Source: JANWHQ01 sp963775275 (GTDB lineage: Bacteria; Pseudomonadota; Alphaproteobacteria; Caulobacterales; Caulobacteraceae). Taken from it: a stretch of 64,000 bases of DNA. Shown in pieces: positions 24,482-33,182 of the stretch. How positions within the stretch are numbered: the stretch's first letter is position 1; each line of letters opens with the position of its first letter. The stretch covers positions 1,736,001 through 1,800,000 of the forward strand of contig CAVZII010000005.1 in NCBI GenBank assembly GCA_963775275.1, read 5' to 3'. The position numbers and the translations under genes are program-made. The notes below the pieces were generated by a model. The model ran no database searches. It was not told the DNA's origin and was given only the letters and a program-made list of their open reading frames with translations.

Positions 24482-25048
24482 CTAGTGGACCAGCCTCAGC
24501 GCCATCACCGCCCCCACGATGACCACGGCGACGGCGCTGACCACCAGGCCCAGGCGCCGCTCGACGAAGCCGCGGATCGGCGCGCCGTAGCGGGCGATCA
24601 GCCAGGCGACGAGGCTGAACCGCGCCCCGCGGATGACGATCGAGGCCCCGATGAAGAGCGGGAAGTTGAACTGGAACAGGCCCGAGGCGATGGCCATCAG
24701 CTTGTAGGGCAGGGGCAGGGTCAGCAGCAGCACGCCCCAGCGGCCGTACCAGCGCTGGAAGGCGTCCATGCTGTGGGCCGAGCCGGTCAGGCTGAGCAGC
24801 CAGTGGCCCACCGGGTGCAGGAAGTAGCCGATGGCGTAGCCGGTCGAGCCGCCGAGGACGGAGCAGAAGAGGCAGATCAGGACGTTGCGCCAGGCGTGTT
24901 CGCGCCTGGCCATCACCATGGGCATCAGCATGACGTCCGGCGGGATGGGGAAGAAGACGCCCTCGCAGAAGGCCACCACCCCCAGCCACGCGGGCGCGGC
25001 GGGCGAAGCCGAGAGCTCCATCAGCCGGTCGTAGGTGCGTCTCAGCAT
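24482..25048 (-). CDS. YqaA-family (DedA/VTT-type) membrane protein
   Basis: A 188-residue inner-membrane protein of the SNARE-associated/VTT superfamily. It has VVAFCEGVFFPIPPDVMLMP (the re-entrant motif FPIPPD), GGSTGYAIGYFLHPVG, and PLPYKLMAIASGLFQFN, which match the YqaA branch. DedA-type proteins are implicated in lipid scrambling or flippase activity and membrane homeostasis (family knowledge); the specific role is unknown. It lies 24 bp upstream of the dsbB gene on the same strand and is probably the first gene of that operon. Confidence 0.85.
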   Translation of the reverse strand: MLRRTYDRLMELSASPAAPAWLGVVAFCEGVFFPIPPDVMLMPMVMARREHAWRNVLICLFCSVLGGSTGYAIGYFLHPVGHWLLSLTGSAHSMDAFQRWYGRWGVLLLTLPLPYKLMAIASGLFQFNFPLFIGASIVIRGARFSLVAWLIARYGAPIRGFVERRLGLVVSAVAVVIVGAVMALRLVH

Positions 25049-25223
25049 GCCGGCGCGGCTCCCGTCCTTTCCGGAACCTTTGCCGGATGGGCGGCCTCTA
25101 CCAGTGATTCAAGGCTGTTTCACAGCGCTTTCGGCCAAAGGCCGCGCGGCGGGGCGCCAAGGTGTGATTTCCGCGGGCGCCCGGCTTGGGTAGGGTTGCA
25201 GCCAGCAAGAGGACACCCTCCCC

Positions 25224-26300
25224 ATGAGCCGCGATCTGTTCGAGAACCCGCTGGGCACCGACGGCTTCGAGTTCGTCGAGTTCACCAGCCCCGATCCCGA
25301 GACCCTGGCCGGCCAGCTGCGGACCCTGGGCTTCGTGGCGACCGCCCGCCACCGGTCCAAGAACGTGCTGCGCTTCCGCCAGGGCGACATCAACTTCATC
25401 CTGAACATGGAGCCCGAGGGCCAGGCGGCCGACTTCCGCGCCGCCCACGGCCCCTCCGCCAACGCCATGGCCTTCCGCGTGAAGGACGCGGCCAAGGCGC
25501 TGGAGCTCGCCGTCGAGCGCGGCGCCAAGCCGGTGCAGGGACCCGTGGGGGCGATGGAGCTGAACATCCCCGCCATCGAGGGGATCGGCGGCTCGAACCT
25601 CTATCTGGTCGACCGCTACGGCGCCCAGGAGATCTACGACGTCGACTTCAAGCCGATCGAGGGCGCCGAGGCGCGCATGGCCGAGGCGGACGTCGGCCTC
25701 GCCTACATCGACCACCTGACCCACAACGTCCACCGCGGCCAGATGGACCGGTGGGCAGGCTTCTACGAGCGGATCTTCAATTTCCGCGAGATCCGCTACT
25801 TCGACATCGAGGGCCAGCAGACGGGGCTTCTGTCCCGCGCCATGACCTCGCCCTGCGGCAAGATCCGCATCCCTCTGAACGAGAGCCGGGACGAGCACTC
25901 CCAGATCGAGGAGTTCCTGCGCGACTACCGCGGCGAAGGCATCCAGCACATCGCGCTGGGGACCGGCGACATCTACCAGGCGGTGGAGGAGCTGAGGGAG
26001 CGGGGCCTGAGGTTCCAGGACACGCCCGACACCTACTACGAGCAGCTCGACGCGCGCGTGCCCGGCCATGGCGAGAGCCAGCAGCGGCTGCGGGCCGACC
26101 GCATCCTGGTGGACGGCGCCCCCACCGAGGGCCAGGGCCTGCTGCTGCAGATCTTCACCGAGAACCAGGTCGGCCCGATCTTCTTCGAGATCATCCAGCG
26201 CAAGGGCAACGACGGCTTCGGCGAGGGCAACTTCAAGGCCCTGTTCGAATCCATCGAGCTCGACCAGATCCGCCGCGGCGTCCTGCCGGCCAAGGTGTGA
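25224..26300 (+). CDS. hppD: 4-Hydroxyphenylpyruvate dioxygenase
   Basis: Converts 4-hydroxyphenylpyruvate to homogentisate, the second step of tyrosine catabolism. The 358-residue protein contains two VOC domains. The iron ligands are all present in the C-terminal domain: His163 (DHLTHNV), His242 (IQHIALGTGD) and Glu322 (FFEIIQRKG). The C-terminal helix GFGEGNFKALFESIELDQ, typical of HPPD, closes the active site. The ATG at 25224 has GAGGACA upstream. Homogentisate dioxygenase and the following genes are not in the window. Confidence 0.96.
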   Translation: MSRDLFENPLGTDGFEFVEFTSPDPETLAGQLRTLGFVATARHRSKNVLRFRQGDINFILNMEPEGQAADFRAAHGPSANAMAFRVKDAAKALELAVERGAKPVQGPVGAMELNIPAIEGIGGSNLYLVDRYGAQEIYDVDFKPIEGAEARMAEADVGLAYIDHLTHNVHRGQMDRWAGFYERIFNFREIRYFDIEGQQTGLLSRAMTSPCGKIRIPLNESRDEHSQIEEFLRDYRGEGIQHIALGTGDIYQAVEELRERGLRFQDTPDTYYEQLDARVPGHGESQQRLRADRILVDGAPTEGQGLLLQIFTENQVGPIFFEIIQRKGNDGFGEGNFKALFESIELDQIRRGVLPAKV

Positions 26301-26358
26301 GCCCTCGCGCTCGCCTTGCGCGGGCGCGCCGGACCCCCTATCCGAGGGGCCGCCCTGG

Positions 26359-26444
26359 GCCCCAGTGGCGAAATGGTAGACGCGACAAACTCAAAATCTG
26401 TTGTCCGCAAGGGCGTGCTGGTTCGAGTCCGGCCTGGGGCACCA
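26359..26444 (+). tRNA. tRNA-Leu (anticodon CAA)
   Basis: An 86-base tRNA with encoded CCA. The acceptor arms GCCCCAG and CTGGGGC pair fully. The D-loop is GGCGAAATGGTAGACGC. The anticodon loop is CTCAAAA (CAA, reading UUG). There is a long class II variable arm (GTCCGCAAGGGC region), and the T-arm contains GGTTCGAGTCC. The anticodon stem (ACAAA/TCTGT) has one A-C mismatch at 30-40, which is unusual. Confidence 0.95.
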
Positions 26445-26522
26445 CACGCGAAGTCTCTGATGCGCACGCCAAAGGCCGCGCCGCTTGCGGCGGCGCGGCC
26501 TGGCTGGGCGATCCCTCCGATC

Positions 26523-28581
26523 CTAGGCGGCGGGGGGTGAGGCGCCGTTGGCCGCTGAGGCCTGGCGAGGGCGCGCGCGCCTGCGCGTTTCAACCGGGGC
26601 CTCGGCCGGCGGTGCGGCCGCCCCATCCTGCAGCCTGCGCATCAACAGCGGCGTCAGGGCGTTCAGCCCGGCGCCGAGGCCGCCCTCGCCGAGGTTCAGC
26701 GCCAGGTTCTGGGGCATGAAGCTCTGGGCGCCCGACGCCAGCTCGCGCACCACATTGACGATGGCGGTCTGGTCCTTGCCGATGGCCAGCTGCTGGGCCT
26801 CCAGGCCCTTGGCGATGGCTAGGCCCTCGGCCTCGGTCCTGACCGCGCCGGCGCGGCCCACCTTCTCGAGCCGATAGGACTCGCCGTCCGCCTCCGCCTG
26901 GACGCCCGAGGCCTTGTTGCGGGCGATGTCGACGCCCACGGCCGAGCGGGCGAGGTCGGACTGCATGTCGGCCCGGCCGCGCGCGGCCTCCAGGTCCAGC
27001 CGCTTTTCCTGCGCCGCCTTCTCGGCCTCGAAGGTCTGCTGCTGCTGGTTGGCGATCTCGCGCGCGGTCAGCACCTCGACCAGCTGGGGCGGGAAGACCA
27101 CGTCCTGGATGTAGACCCCGCGCGTCTCGACCCGGTATTCCTTGAGCCGGTCGCTGATGTGCCTCTGCGCCTCGGCCTGGACGTCCTGGCGCTTCTCGAT
27201 GAAGTCGATCGCCGGCATGGACTGCAGCTTGTCGCGGAAGTGGTTGCCGACCGCGGCCTGCAGCACCTCGTTCACCAGGTTGGTCATGGCGCCGACGGTC
27301 GAGATCACCTTGGGCGCCTCGGTGTCGGGCACGTGGATCTGGACCTGCAGGTCCAGGTCGAAGACGAAGCCCTCGCGCGACTTGGCGGTGATCTGGCGCA
27401 GATCCTTGTCGAGGTTGTGCGCCGTCGAGGTCGCGTCCGCCCAGTTCAGGGTCAGGATGAACGTCGGCACGATCTCGGCGCTGTAGCAGCGCGGGTTGAT
27501 CGCGTACTTGCCGGTGCGCAGGGGCTCCTGCCAGATGCCGCGGTGGCCCGGGCGCACCAGCGAGCCGAACTTGAACTCCTCGCCCGAGGTGTCCTCGGTG
27601 GCCAGGCCCACATAGGCCTTGATCACCGCCACCTGGCCCTGCTGGACCACCAGCATCGGCGTCAGGTCCACCGACACCAGGAAGGGATTCAGGTTGTAGG
27701 CGCCGTAGAGCAGCGGGTCGTGCTGGAGCCCGATGCGCCCGCCGTTGTCCAGGAAGGCCTGGAAGTCCTGGTAGTTGTTGTGGACCTCGTTCTTGACGGC
27801 CAGGAGGGCCTCGACGAGCTGGGAGTCCCGGACGGCGGGGTCGGCTTCGAGCGCGGTCACGTCCTCGAAGTCCCGGAGGCGGTTGGCGATCGCGCCCTTG
27901 GGCAGCGGCAGGCCCTCGAGCGCGGTGACGATGCCGATCATGTCGACGATGCGCCCGTCCTCGTGGGCGCTGGGCTGAATGCGCACGATCTCGAGCTGCT
28001 GAGGCCTCAGGCCGAAGGAGGCGCAGGTCAGGCCGGTCTTGCCGGCCAGGCGCACATAGCTGTCGTCGACCGGCACGCCATAGACGCGGTCGCGGGTGAT
28101 GACGAGGAAGCCGACCGGATGGATCGGCGCGACCGTGCCCGGCGGCAGGACCGGGCGCTGGACGCCCTTGCCGCCGCCGTGGGCGACGAAGGCGCGGAGA
28201 TCCTCGAAGTCGCCGAAGGCGGGCTTGCAGGCGGCCGACTTGGCGCCGATGGGCAGGGGCTGGCCGACCTGGGCGATCACCACGCCGACCTGGCCGGCGG
28301 GGATCTGCACCATGGGGTGGCGGGTGACGGCGTAGAGCGGCCAGAGCTTGAACCTCAGGCCGGGCATCAAGAGGTCGGCCTGATAGCCGGCCTCGCCGCC
28401 AAATGCGATCGGGCCCTCGCCCTTCTGAACTCGAGCCGAATCGCTTGCGAACGAGCCCCACCTCGGTGGGGCCGATGGTCCAGAAGGACCGGAGCAGGAC
28501 AAACACAAGGCAAAGACCCAGAACGATGATGGCTGCGCCCGTCAGCCCGTTCTGAACGGCCAGGGCGATGATCTGGGACAC
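26523..28581 (-). CDS. SPFH/band-7 (flotillin-like) membrane protein (one-base frameshift near N-terminus)
   Basis: A band-7 family protein of about 685 residues. The GTG at 28581 gives an N-terminal membrane helix (AIIVLGLCLVFVLLRSFW, then TIGPTEVGLVRKRFG). Removing one base at 28428/28429 (GAGTTC to GAGTC on the coding strand) joins this to KGEGPIAFGGEAGYQADLLM. The SPFH domain follows (VPAGQ-like PAGQVGVVIAQVG, then an extended PHB region), with a long coiled coil (QTFEAEKAAQEKRLDLEAA). The C-terminus is Ala/Arg-rich. Such proteins organise membrane microdomains; the specific role is unknown. I read the frameshift as a sequence error. Confidence 0.85.
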
Positions 28582-28650
28582 CGTGGTCTCCCGTGGGGTG
28601 GCGCGCCAAGAGCAGCGCCGTCTTCAGTTAATCATGCCCCAATAGCCAAG

Positions 28651-28709
28651 CCAGAGTTGCGGCGCCGAAATCGGCGCTCGGCGGGCGGAAATCGGCGCCT
28701 CCACTCTGG
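28651..28709. repeat. Large imperfect stem-loop upstream of the SPFH gene
   Basis: CCAGAGT (28651-28657) pairs with ACTCTGG (28703-28709), and GGCGCC (28661-28666) with GGCGCC (28694-28699). The loop region contains two near-copies of CGGAAATCGGCGCC. It lies in the 216-bp divergent gap between the SPFH gene and the small exported protein gene. The function is unknown. It is not a dispersed copy of the other repeats in the window. Confidence 0.6.
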
Positions 28710-28797
28710 GACGAGCGCTGCTTTACTTGCCTGCGCCGCGATCTAGAGTGGCCGCGTTCGGTCCCGCCCGGACGGGGCCGCCAGGGAGGACGTCCCC

Positions 28798-29085
28798 ATG
28801 ATCGCCCTTTTGCTCGCCGCCGCCGTCGCCTCGGGCGACCCGGCGCATCCCCAGGCGCCCGATCAGGACACGTCCAAGTCCGCGCCAAAGCGCGCCGCGG
28901 CCGACCCCAACAAGGTCGTCTGCCGCTACGAGGAGGTGGCGGGCCAGCGCATCCCCACCCGCATCTGCATGACCCGCGCGCAGTGGACCGCCCAGGACGA
29001 GAAGATGGAGCAGTTCTTCCAGCAGCAGCGCGACGCCGGCGCCATCGCCCAGCCCAGCGGCCCCCCGGCCACCGGCGTTCCTTAA
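28798..29085 (+). CDS. Small exported protein with conserved cysteine pair
   Basis: A 95-residue protein with a short signal peptide (MIALLLAAAVASGDP). The mature part contains VVCRYEEVAGQRIPTRICMT, whose two cysteines are 17 residues apart and probably form a disulfide, followed by the helix AQWTAQDEKMEQFFQQQRDA. This C-x16-C pattern recurs in many small uncharacterised periplasmic proteins of Caulobacterales and Sphingomonadales (from memory). The function is unknown. The ATG at 28798 follows GGGAGGACGTCCCC. Confidence 0.75.
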   Translation: MIALLLAAAVASGDPAHPQAPDQDTSKSAPKRAAADPNKVVCRYEEVAGQRIPTRICMTRAQWTAQDEKMEQFFQQQRDAGAIAQPSGPPATGVP

Positions 29086-29104
29086 GGTCCTTCCGCCGGC
29101 GCCC

Positions 29105-29887
29105 TCACGGGCTCCAGGTGAAACTGTACTTGAAGCCTGCGCCGGCGGAGATCTCGTCGCGCGAGCCGATCGCCTGGACGACCGGGCTGTCGGCCGGCTT
29201 GTCGCCCAGCCGGTGGTAGCCGAGGTTCGCGACCGCCTGCCAGCTCTCGCTGATCCGATAGACGGCGGTGGCCTCGCCGCCCACGTAGCGCAGGCCGCCG
29301 GATGAGGCGTAGGCGCTCGTGATCAGGGAATTGGCCGCCGCATCGGCCGGGGTCACGCCGAAATAGGCGCTCATGTAGCTGTGGTCGCCGAAGCCGACCC
29401 TGGGGCCGATGGTGGCGGTCCAGCGCCCGGATCGGGCGACGAGGTCGAGCCCGCCGTCCTCGACCCAGCCGTGGTGGCCCCTCACGCCACGCCGCACCTC
29501 GGCGTGCAGCCGCAGCCAGTCGGTCGGCCAGATGGTGACGAAGGCGCCGGGCTCGATCGCCAGGGCCACCGTGTGCAGCCCGGCGCGCACGCCGAAGTCG
29601 TCGCGCCTGGCCCGCAGGCGCAGGTTCGGGCCGAAGCTGACCGGCCCGATGCCCAGCAGGTTCAGGCCGAGGGCGTCGTCGGGCAGGGCCACCCGTTCGG
29701 GCGAGCCGGGCCGCCGGATGGACAGGGTGGGAACGGGCACGAGGATGTCGTGGCCGGCGCCCTCATAGGGCGGCGTCGCCTGGAGCCGCCCCCCGACGCT
29801 GACGGTCCAGGGCGCCGCCTGGGCGGCCCCGGCGCCGATGCCGACGGCCGCGCCGAACGCCAACGCTCCGATCACCTTGGTCTTCAT
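29105..29887 (-). CDS. MipA/OmpV-family outer-membrane protein
   Basis: A 260-residue beta-barrel of the MipA/OmpV family (MltA-interacting scaffold-like proteins): signal peptide MKTKVIGALAFGAAVGIGAG followed by AAQA, then WTVSVGGRLQATPPYEGA, VPVPTLSIRR, and alternating beta strands. The end KYSFTWSP is consistent with a barrel. Family members appear in antibiotic or stress adaptation; the substrate is unclear. I chose the ATG at 29887 because the signal peptide begins there; the frame is open 14 codons further. It converges on the small exported protein gene (19 bp between stops). Confidence 0.85.
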   Translation of the reverse strand: MKTKVIGALAFGAAVGIGAGAAQAAPWTVSVGGRLQATPPYEGAGHDILVPVPTLSIRRPGSPERVALPDDALGLNLLGIGPVSFGPNLRLRARRDDFGVRAGLHTVALAIEPGAFVTIWPTDWLRLHAEVRRGVRGHHGWVEDGGLDLVARSGRWTATIGPRVGFGDHSYMSAYFGVTPADAAANSLITSAYASSGGLRYVGGEATAVYRISESWQAVANLGYHRLGDKPADSPVVQAIGSRDEISAGAGFKYSFTWSP

Positions 29888-30001
29888 CGCCGTTCCATGG
29901 GAGCCGCCCGAATCGCGCAGGGCGCGCAAGGAAGAATGAATGGGGCTGCTGCTGGTTCAAGGCAGCCAGATAACGCCTGCGCCCATGGGGCGCCCGCCGC
30001 C

Positions 30002-30015
30002 TTGCGTTTGATCAA
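30002..30015. promoter_or_regulatory. Candidate FNR/FixK-type box
   Basis: TTGCG-TTTG-ATCAA (30002-30015) resembles the FNR-family consensus TTGAT-N4-ATCAA with one good and one weak half-site. It lies about 115 bp upstream of the mipA start on the minus strand. The match was made by eye, and chance occurrence is possible. Confidence 0.35.
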
Positions 30016-30052
30016 GCAGCCGGTGCGAGCGACCGTGGACGGCCCGCCGGGC

Positions 30053-31123
30053 TCAGCGGCCCTTGTTCAGGGTGCGGTATTCCACGAGCCGGCTCTTGTC
30101 GCGGCTGACCTGGTCGCCGATGGTGTCGTCCAGGTCCAGCGTGGCGTAGCGAATCCAGCTCTCGGACCCCAGCTTGTCGCGCGCCAGGTTCAGCGGCGTC
30201 TTCCAGAAGTGGTAGGACACCCAGCCCATCGCCAGGCCCAGCACGCCGGCGACCGCCTGCAGCGCGCGGAACGCGCCCGCGCTCGCCGTGGCGGGGACCG
30301 GCTGCAGCGCGAACAGCCCCGCCCAAACCAGGATGATCAGCACCGCCAGGGCGCCGCCGACCCAGTTGGTCCAGTAGCGCTCGCGCCGCACGCGCCACAT
30401 CTCGACCTGGATGAACTTCTCCAGGTACTCCATGCGCTTGGCCACCCACATCACCAGGCGAACGAGGAACTTGGAGCGCCGGCCCCAGGCTTCGCCCTCG
30501 TGCTGGTAGTGGGTCTCCTCCTGGTCGGGCAGGGCGCGCAGGGTGGTGTAGAGGTTCTGCAGCTCGCGGGTGCGCTGGATGATCTGGCGCGACAGCTCGT
30601 AGCTGCGGTTCTCCAGGCTGATCCGGTACTGCACGAACACCAGGACGTTGATCCCCGCGAACACCGCCGGGGTCAGGACCATGGCCGCGATCACCCCGGC
30701 GATCCCGCCGGCGGTCCCCATGCCGAGGCCCGCGCCGATCGAAGGGCCCTGCACCGCCAGGAGCCACAGGGTCGCCAGGGCCAGCGCCAGCAGCAGCCGC
30801 TTGATCCCGACGTAGAAGGCCAGGGCCCCGAAGAACCGCCGGGTGTAGCGGCTGATCAGCGCCCGGATGTCCTCGTCGTCGGGAAACCGGTCGGCGATGC
30901 TGTCCTCGTAGAACCGGTAGAAGCGGTGCGGCTTGCTGTTGGTCTCCGAGAACGGAAACATGTCCAGCGGAGTGTTGAAGTAGCGGTCGATCTCGTCCGA
31001 CAGCTGGGTCTGCCGCTCGGGCGAGGGATGGGTGTAGTCCCCCTCGGAGATGGCGCGCAGGGTGAGATTGCGCGTGGACAGCCGCGGCGGCGCCCGGTCC
31101 GGCTGCTCGTTGTCCGCGGTCAT
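30053..31123 (-). CDS. Integral membrane protein of unknown function
   Basis: A 356-residue protein that I do not recognise. The N-terminal about 90 residues are soluble and aromatic/acidic (MFPFSETNSKPHRFYRFYED). Two adjacent hydrophobic helices (RLLLALALATLWLLAV and GIAGVIAAMVLTPAVFAG) follow, then a long charged helical region (ENRSYELSRQIIQRTRELQN) of coiled-coil character. Two more helices (GGALAVLIILVWAGLFAL and VAGVLGLAMGWVSYHFW) precede a soluble tail. The layout suggests four membrane segments with a large cytoplasmic middle domain. It is a single gene upstream of mipA. A GTG at 31132 is an alternative start. Confidence 0.75.
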   Translation of the reverse strand: MTADNEQPDRAPPRLSTRNLTLRAISEGDYTHPSPERQTQLSDEIDRYFNTPLDMFPFSETNSKPHRFYRFYEDSIADRFPDDEDIRALISRYTRRFFGALAFYVGIKRLLLALALATLWLLAVQGPSIGAGLGMGTAGGIAGVIAAMVLTPAVFAGINVLVFVQYRISLENRSYELSRQIIQRTRELQNLYTTLRALPDQEETHYQHEGEAWGRRSKFLVRLVMWVAKRMEYLEKFIQVEMWRVRRERYWTNWVGGALAVLIILVWAGLFALQPVPATASAGAFRALQAVAGVLGLAMGWVSYHFWKTPLNLARDKLGSESWIRYATLDLDDTIGDQVSRDKSRLVEYRTLNKGR

Positions 31124-31288
31124 GATCCTCACCCCCAGGCGCGCTCGTCCCTAAGATAGGTTGAGCCGCGCCCGGGAGCCAGAATCCTCGCCGATCGCGG
31201 GAGTGCGCGGCGCGGCGGCCCCGCCGACGGACTTTCGGCGCCCGCCAGGCCGGCGGCGACGCCCAACCGGCAGGCGCCCGGCCGCCGC

Positions 31289-31741
31289 TCAGTTCAGGGC
31301 GAGGAACCCTGCGTTCAGCACCGTGGCGAAGGCGACCCAGAGGGCGTAGGGCGTGAACAGCAGCGCCGAGGTCCGGTCGCGCGACCAGCACGTCTCGATG
31401 AAGGCGACGATGACGGCAAGGAGCAGGACGATCACCGCCAGCGCGAGCCCCATCCGATGGGCCGCGAAGAAGACCGGCGACCAGAGGAAGTTCAGCGCCA
31501 GCTGCGCGCCCCACAGGCGCATCGGCCAGCCGGCGCGGTCCCGGCGCCAGAGGCGCCATCCCGTCACGGCGATCAGGACGTAGATCGCGCTCCAGGCGAT
31601 CGGGAACACCCAGCCCGGCGGCGTGAAGGCCGGCTTGGCGAGGCCCGCGTACCACGGGCCTGGCGCGGTGGCGTAGCCGATCGCAAGCCCGCCGCCGAGG
31701 ACCAGGGCGACGAAGGCGATCAGGGTAAGTCCCGCTTTCAT
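31289..31741 (-). CDS. tspO: TspO/MBR-family tryptophan-rich sensory protein
   Basis: A 150-residue, five-helix membrane protein of the translocator (TspO) family, which binds porphyrins and related ligands and acts as a redox or oxygen-responsive sensor in alphaproteobacteria. The tryptophan-rich signature is clear: WYAGLAKPAFTPPGWVFPIA, then WSAIYVLIAVTGWRLW and LWGAQLALNFLWSPVFFA. It is close to a candidate FNR-type box (31817-31830), which would suit oxygen control. The call is secure; the ligand is inference. Confidence 0.93.
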   Translation of the reverse strand: MKAGLTLIAFVALVLGGGLAIGYATAPGPWYAGLAKPAFTPPGWVFPIAWSAIYVLIAVTGWRLWRRDRAGWPMRLWGAQLALNFLWSPVFFAAHRMGLALAVIVLLLAVIVAFIETCWSRDRTSALLFTPYALWVAFATVLNAGFLALN

Positions 31742-31816
31742 GGCCGGTGAGGTTCCTCCTGGCGAACCCGTCCTTCAAGCTTGACCGGAGCGGATTTTGG
31801 GGGTTGGCCGGCCGGC

Positions 31817-31830
31817 TTGAGCCAGATCAA
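31817..31830. promoter_or_regulatory. Candidate FNR/FixK-type box
   Basis: TTGAG-CCAG-ATCAA (31817-31830) fits TTGAN-N4-NTCAA, close to the FNR/FixK consensus. It lies 58 bp upstream of the SRPBCC gene at 31888 and 76 bp upstream of tspO on the other strand, so it could control either or both at low oxygen. Confidence 0.45.
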
Positions 31831-31887
31831 GGCCGCAGCGCCCCGCCGCCGTCGAATTGCGGCCCTGCGAACAAGGGAGAGACACGC

Positions 31888-32391
31888 ATGTCCGTGACCG
31901 AGGAGGAGCTTGGAGTCGTCGAGCGGATCGAGGGCGGCGCCGTGCGGGCGCGGCTCGAGCGGCTGTTCGAGGCCGACCAGGCGGCGGTCTGGGCGGCCCT
32001 GACCGAGCCTGGCCAACTCGCCCAGTGGCTGGCGCCCGGCGAGATCGCGCTCTTCAAGGGCGGTCCGGCCAAGCTCGACTTCGTCGACAGCGGCATCGTC
32101 ATCGACAGCACCGTGGCCGCGGTCGATCCGCCGCGCCTGCTGCAATACTCCTGGAGCGGGCCGGGCGAGCCCGAGCGGCCCCTGCGCTGGGAGACGGCCG
32201 AGGCGGGCGATGGCTCGACGCGCCTGACCCTCACCGTGACAATTCCCGCGGGCGAGGACGCGGCCAAGGCCTGCGCCGGCTTCGTGGCGCACCTGCAGAT
32301 GCTCGCCGCCGCCCTCTATGGCGCGCCGATGAAGTTCCCGTTCGACGTCTACAAGGCCGCGCGCGAAGCCTACAAGGCGCGCCTGCTCTGA
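31888..32391 (+). CDS. SRPBCC (AHSA1-like) domain protein
   Basis: A 167-residue START-like fold protein: RLFEADQAAVWAALTEPGQL, then WLAPGEIALFKGG, then LLQYSWSGPGEPERPLRWE, and a C-terminal helix (CAGFVAHLQMLAAALYG). This is the same superfamily as the protein at 19736 but not a close copy. I chose the ATG at 31888 (GGGAGAGACACGC upstream); the frame is open to 31747 without homology. It is not paired with an ArsR gene here. The function is unknown. Confidence 0.83.
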   Translation: MSVTEEELGVVERIEGGAVRARLERLFEADQAAVWAALTEPGQLAQWLAPGEIALFKGGPAKLDFVDSGIVIDSTVAAVDPPRLLQYSWSGPGEPERPLRWETAEAGDGSTRLTLTVTIPAGEDAAKACAGFVAHLQMLAAALYGAPMKFPFDVYKAAREAYKARLL

Positions 32392-32395
32392 CGAC

Positions 32396-33007
32396 CTAAC
32401 CAGCGGCGGCCGGGCGGCCGTTGCAGCGGGCGAGCCATTCGGCGAGCCGGGGAAAGCCGGAGAAGTCGAACTTCGCCATCGCGCCGGCCCCGATCGAGGC
32501 GGCGACGTTCAGGTCGGCGGCGGTGAAGCGGTCTCCCACCAGCCAGCGGCGGCCGGAGAGGACGCCGTCCAGCACCGCGAGCGGGGTCTTCAGACGTTCG
32601 GCCGCCTGGTCCGCGGCGGCCGCGTCGCGGGCGGCCTCGGGCTTGAACACGCGCTCCATCAGAACCGTGTTCATGTGCGGGTCGATCTCGTTGACCGCCC
32701 AGAAGCTCCATTGCCAGACGCGGCCCTCGTCCTCGACGCTCGAGGGGTAGATCGGCCCCTCGCCGCCCGAGCCGTACTTCTTGGCGAGGTAGAGCACGAT
32801 CGCGAAGGACTCGAAGAGCCTGGTTCCGTCGTCGTCGATTGCAGGGATGCGGCCGTTGGGATTGATCGCCAGGAACTCGGGTCTCTTGGTGCTTCCGTCG
32901 TGGGGGTCCACCTGGACGAGGTCGAAGTCGACGCCCGTCTCGCGCGCGGCCCACAGCGCCCGCGAGGCGCGGGAAAAGGCGGTCCCGTAGATCTTCAGTC
33001 TGGCCAT
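32396..33007 (-). CDS. Glutathione S-transferase family protein
   Basis: A 203-residue GST. The N-terminal thioredoxin-like domain begins MARLKIYGTAFSRASRALWA, and the glutathione-binding motif is NPNGRIPAIDDDG-RLFES. The C-terminal all-helical domain contains GRRWLVGDRFTAADLNVA (the GST N-capping box). The catalytic residue is probably the Ser in AFSRASR. It overlaps no neighbour and converges on the SRPBCC gene with only 4 bp between stops. The substrate is unknown. I took the ATG at 33007; the frame extends upstream without GST sequence. Confidence 0.92.
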   Translation of the reverse strand: MARLKIYGTAFSRASRALWAARETGVDFDLVQVDPHDGSTKRPEFLAINPNGRIPAIDDDGTRLFESFAIVLYLAKKYGSGGEGPIYPSSVEDEGRVWQWSFWAVNEIDPHMNTVLMERVFKPEAARDAAAADQAAERLKTPLAVLDGVLSGRRWLVGDRFTAADLNVAASIGAGAMAKFDFSGFPRLAEWLARCNGRPAAAG

Positions 33008-33182
33008 CGTCGTCCCTCCCGGCGGCGCGGTCGATCGCCGCGTGCGCCGCAGGCTTATCGCGCGCAGGCCGGTCTTGGCCAAGGGCCCGTCGGAATCCAC
33101 AGGGACCCTGGCGAAATCGAGGTGGCGGGCAACTGGCGCGCGGCGTCGAACTAAGGCTAAGCTGCGCGCGGAGGAACGCCCA

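Noticed and set aside
28428..28581. Two separate genes for the N-terminal helix and the SPFH body
   Set aside because: Removing one base gives a continuous band-7 protein with normal N-terminus. The break matches the GAACTC pattern seen in three other genes.
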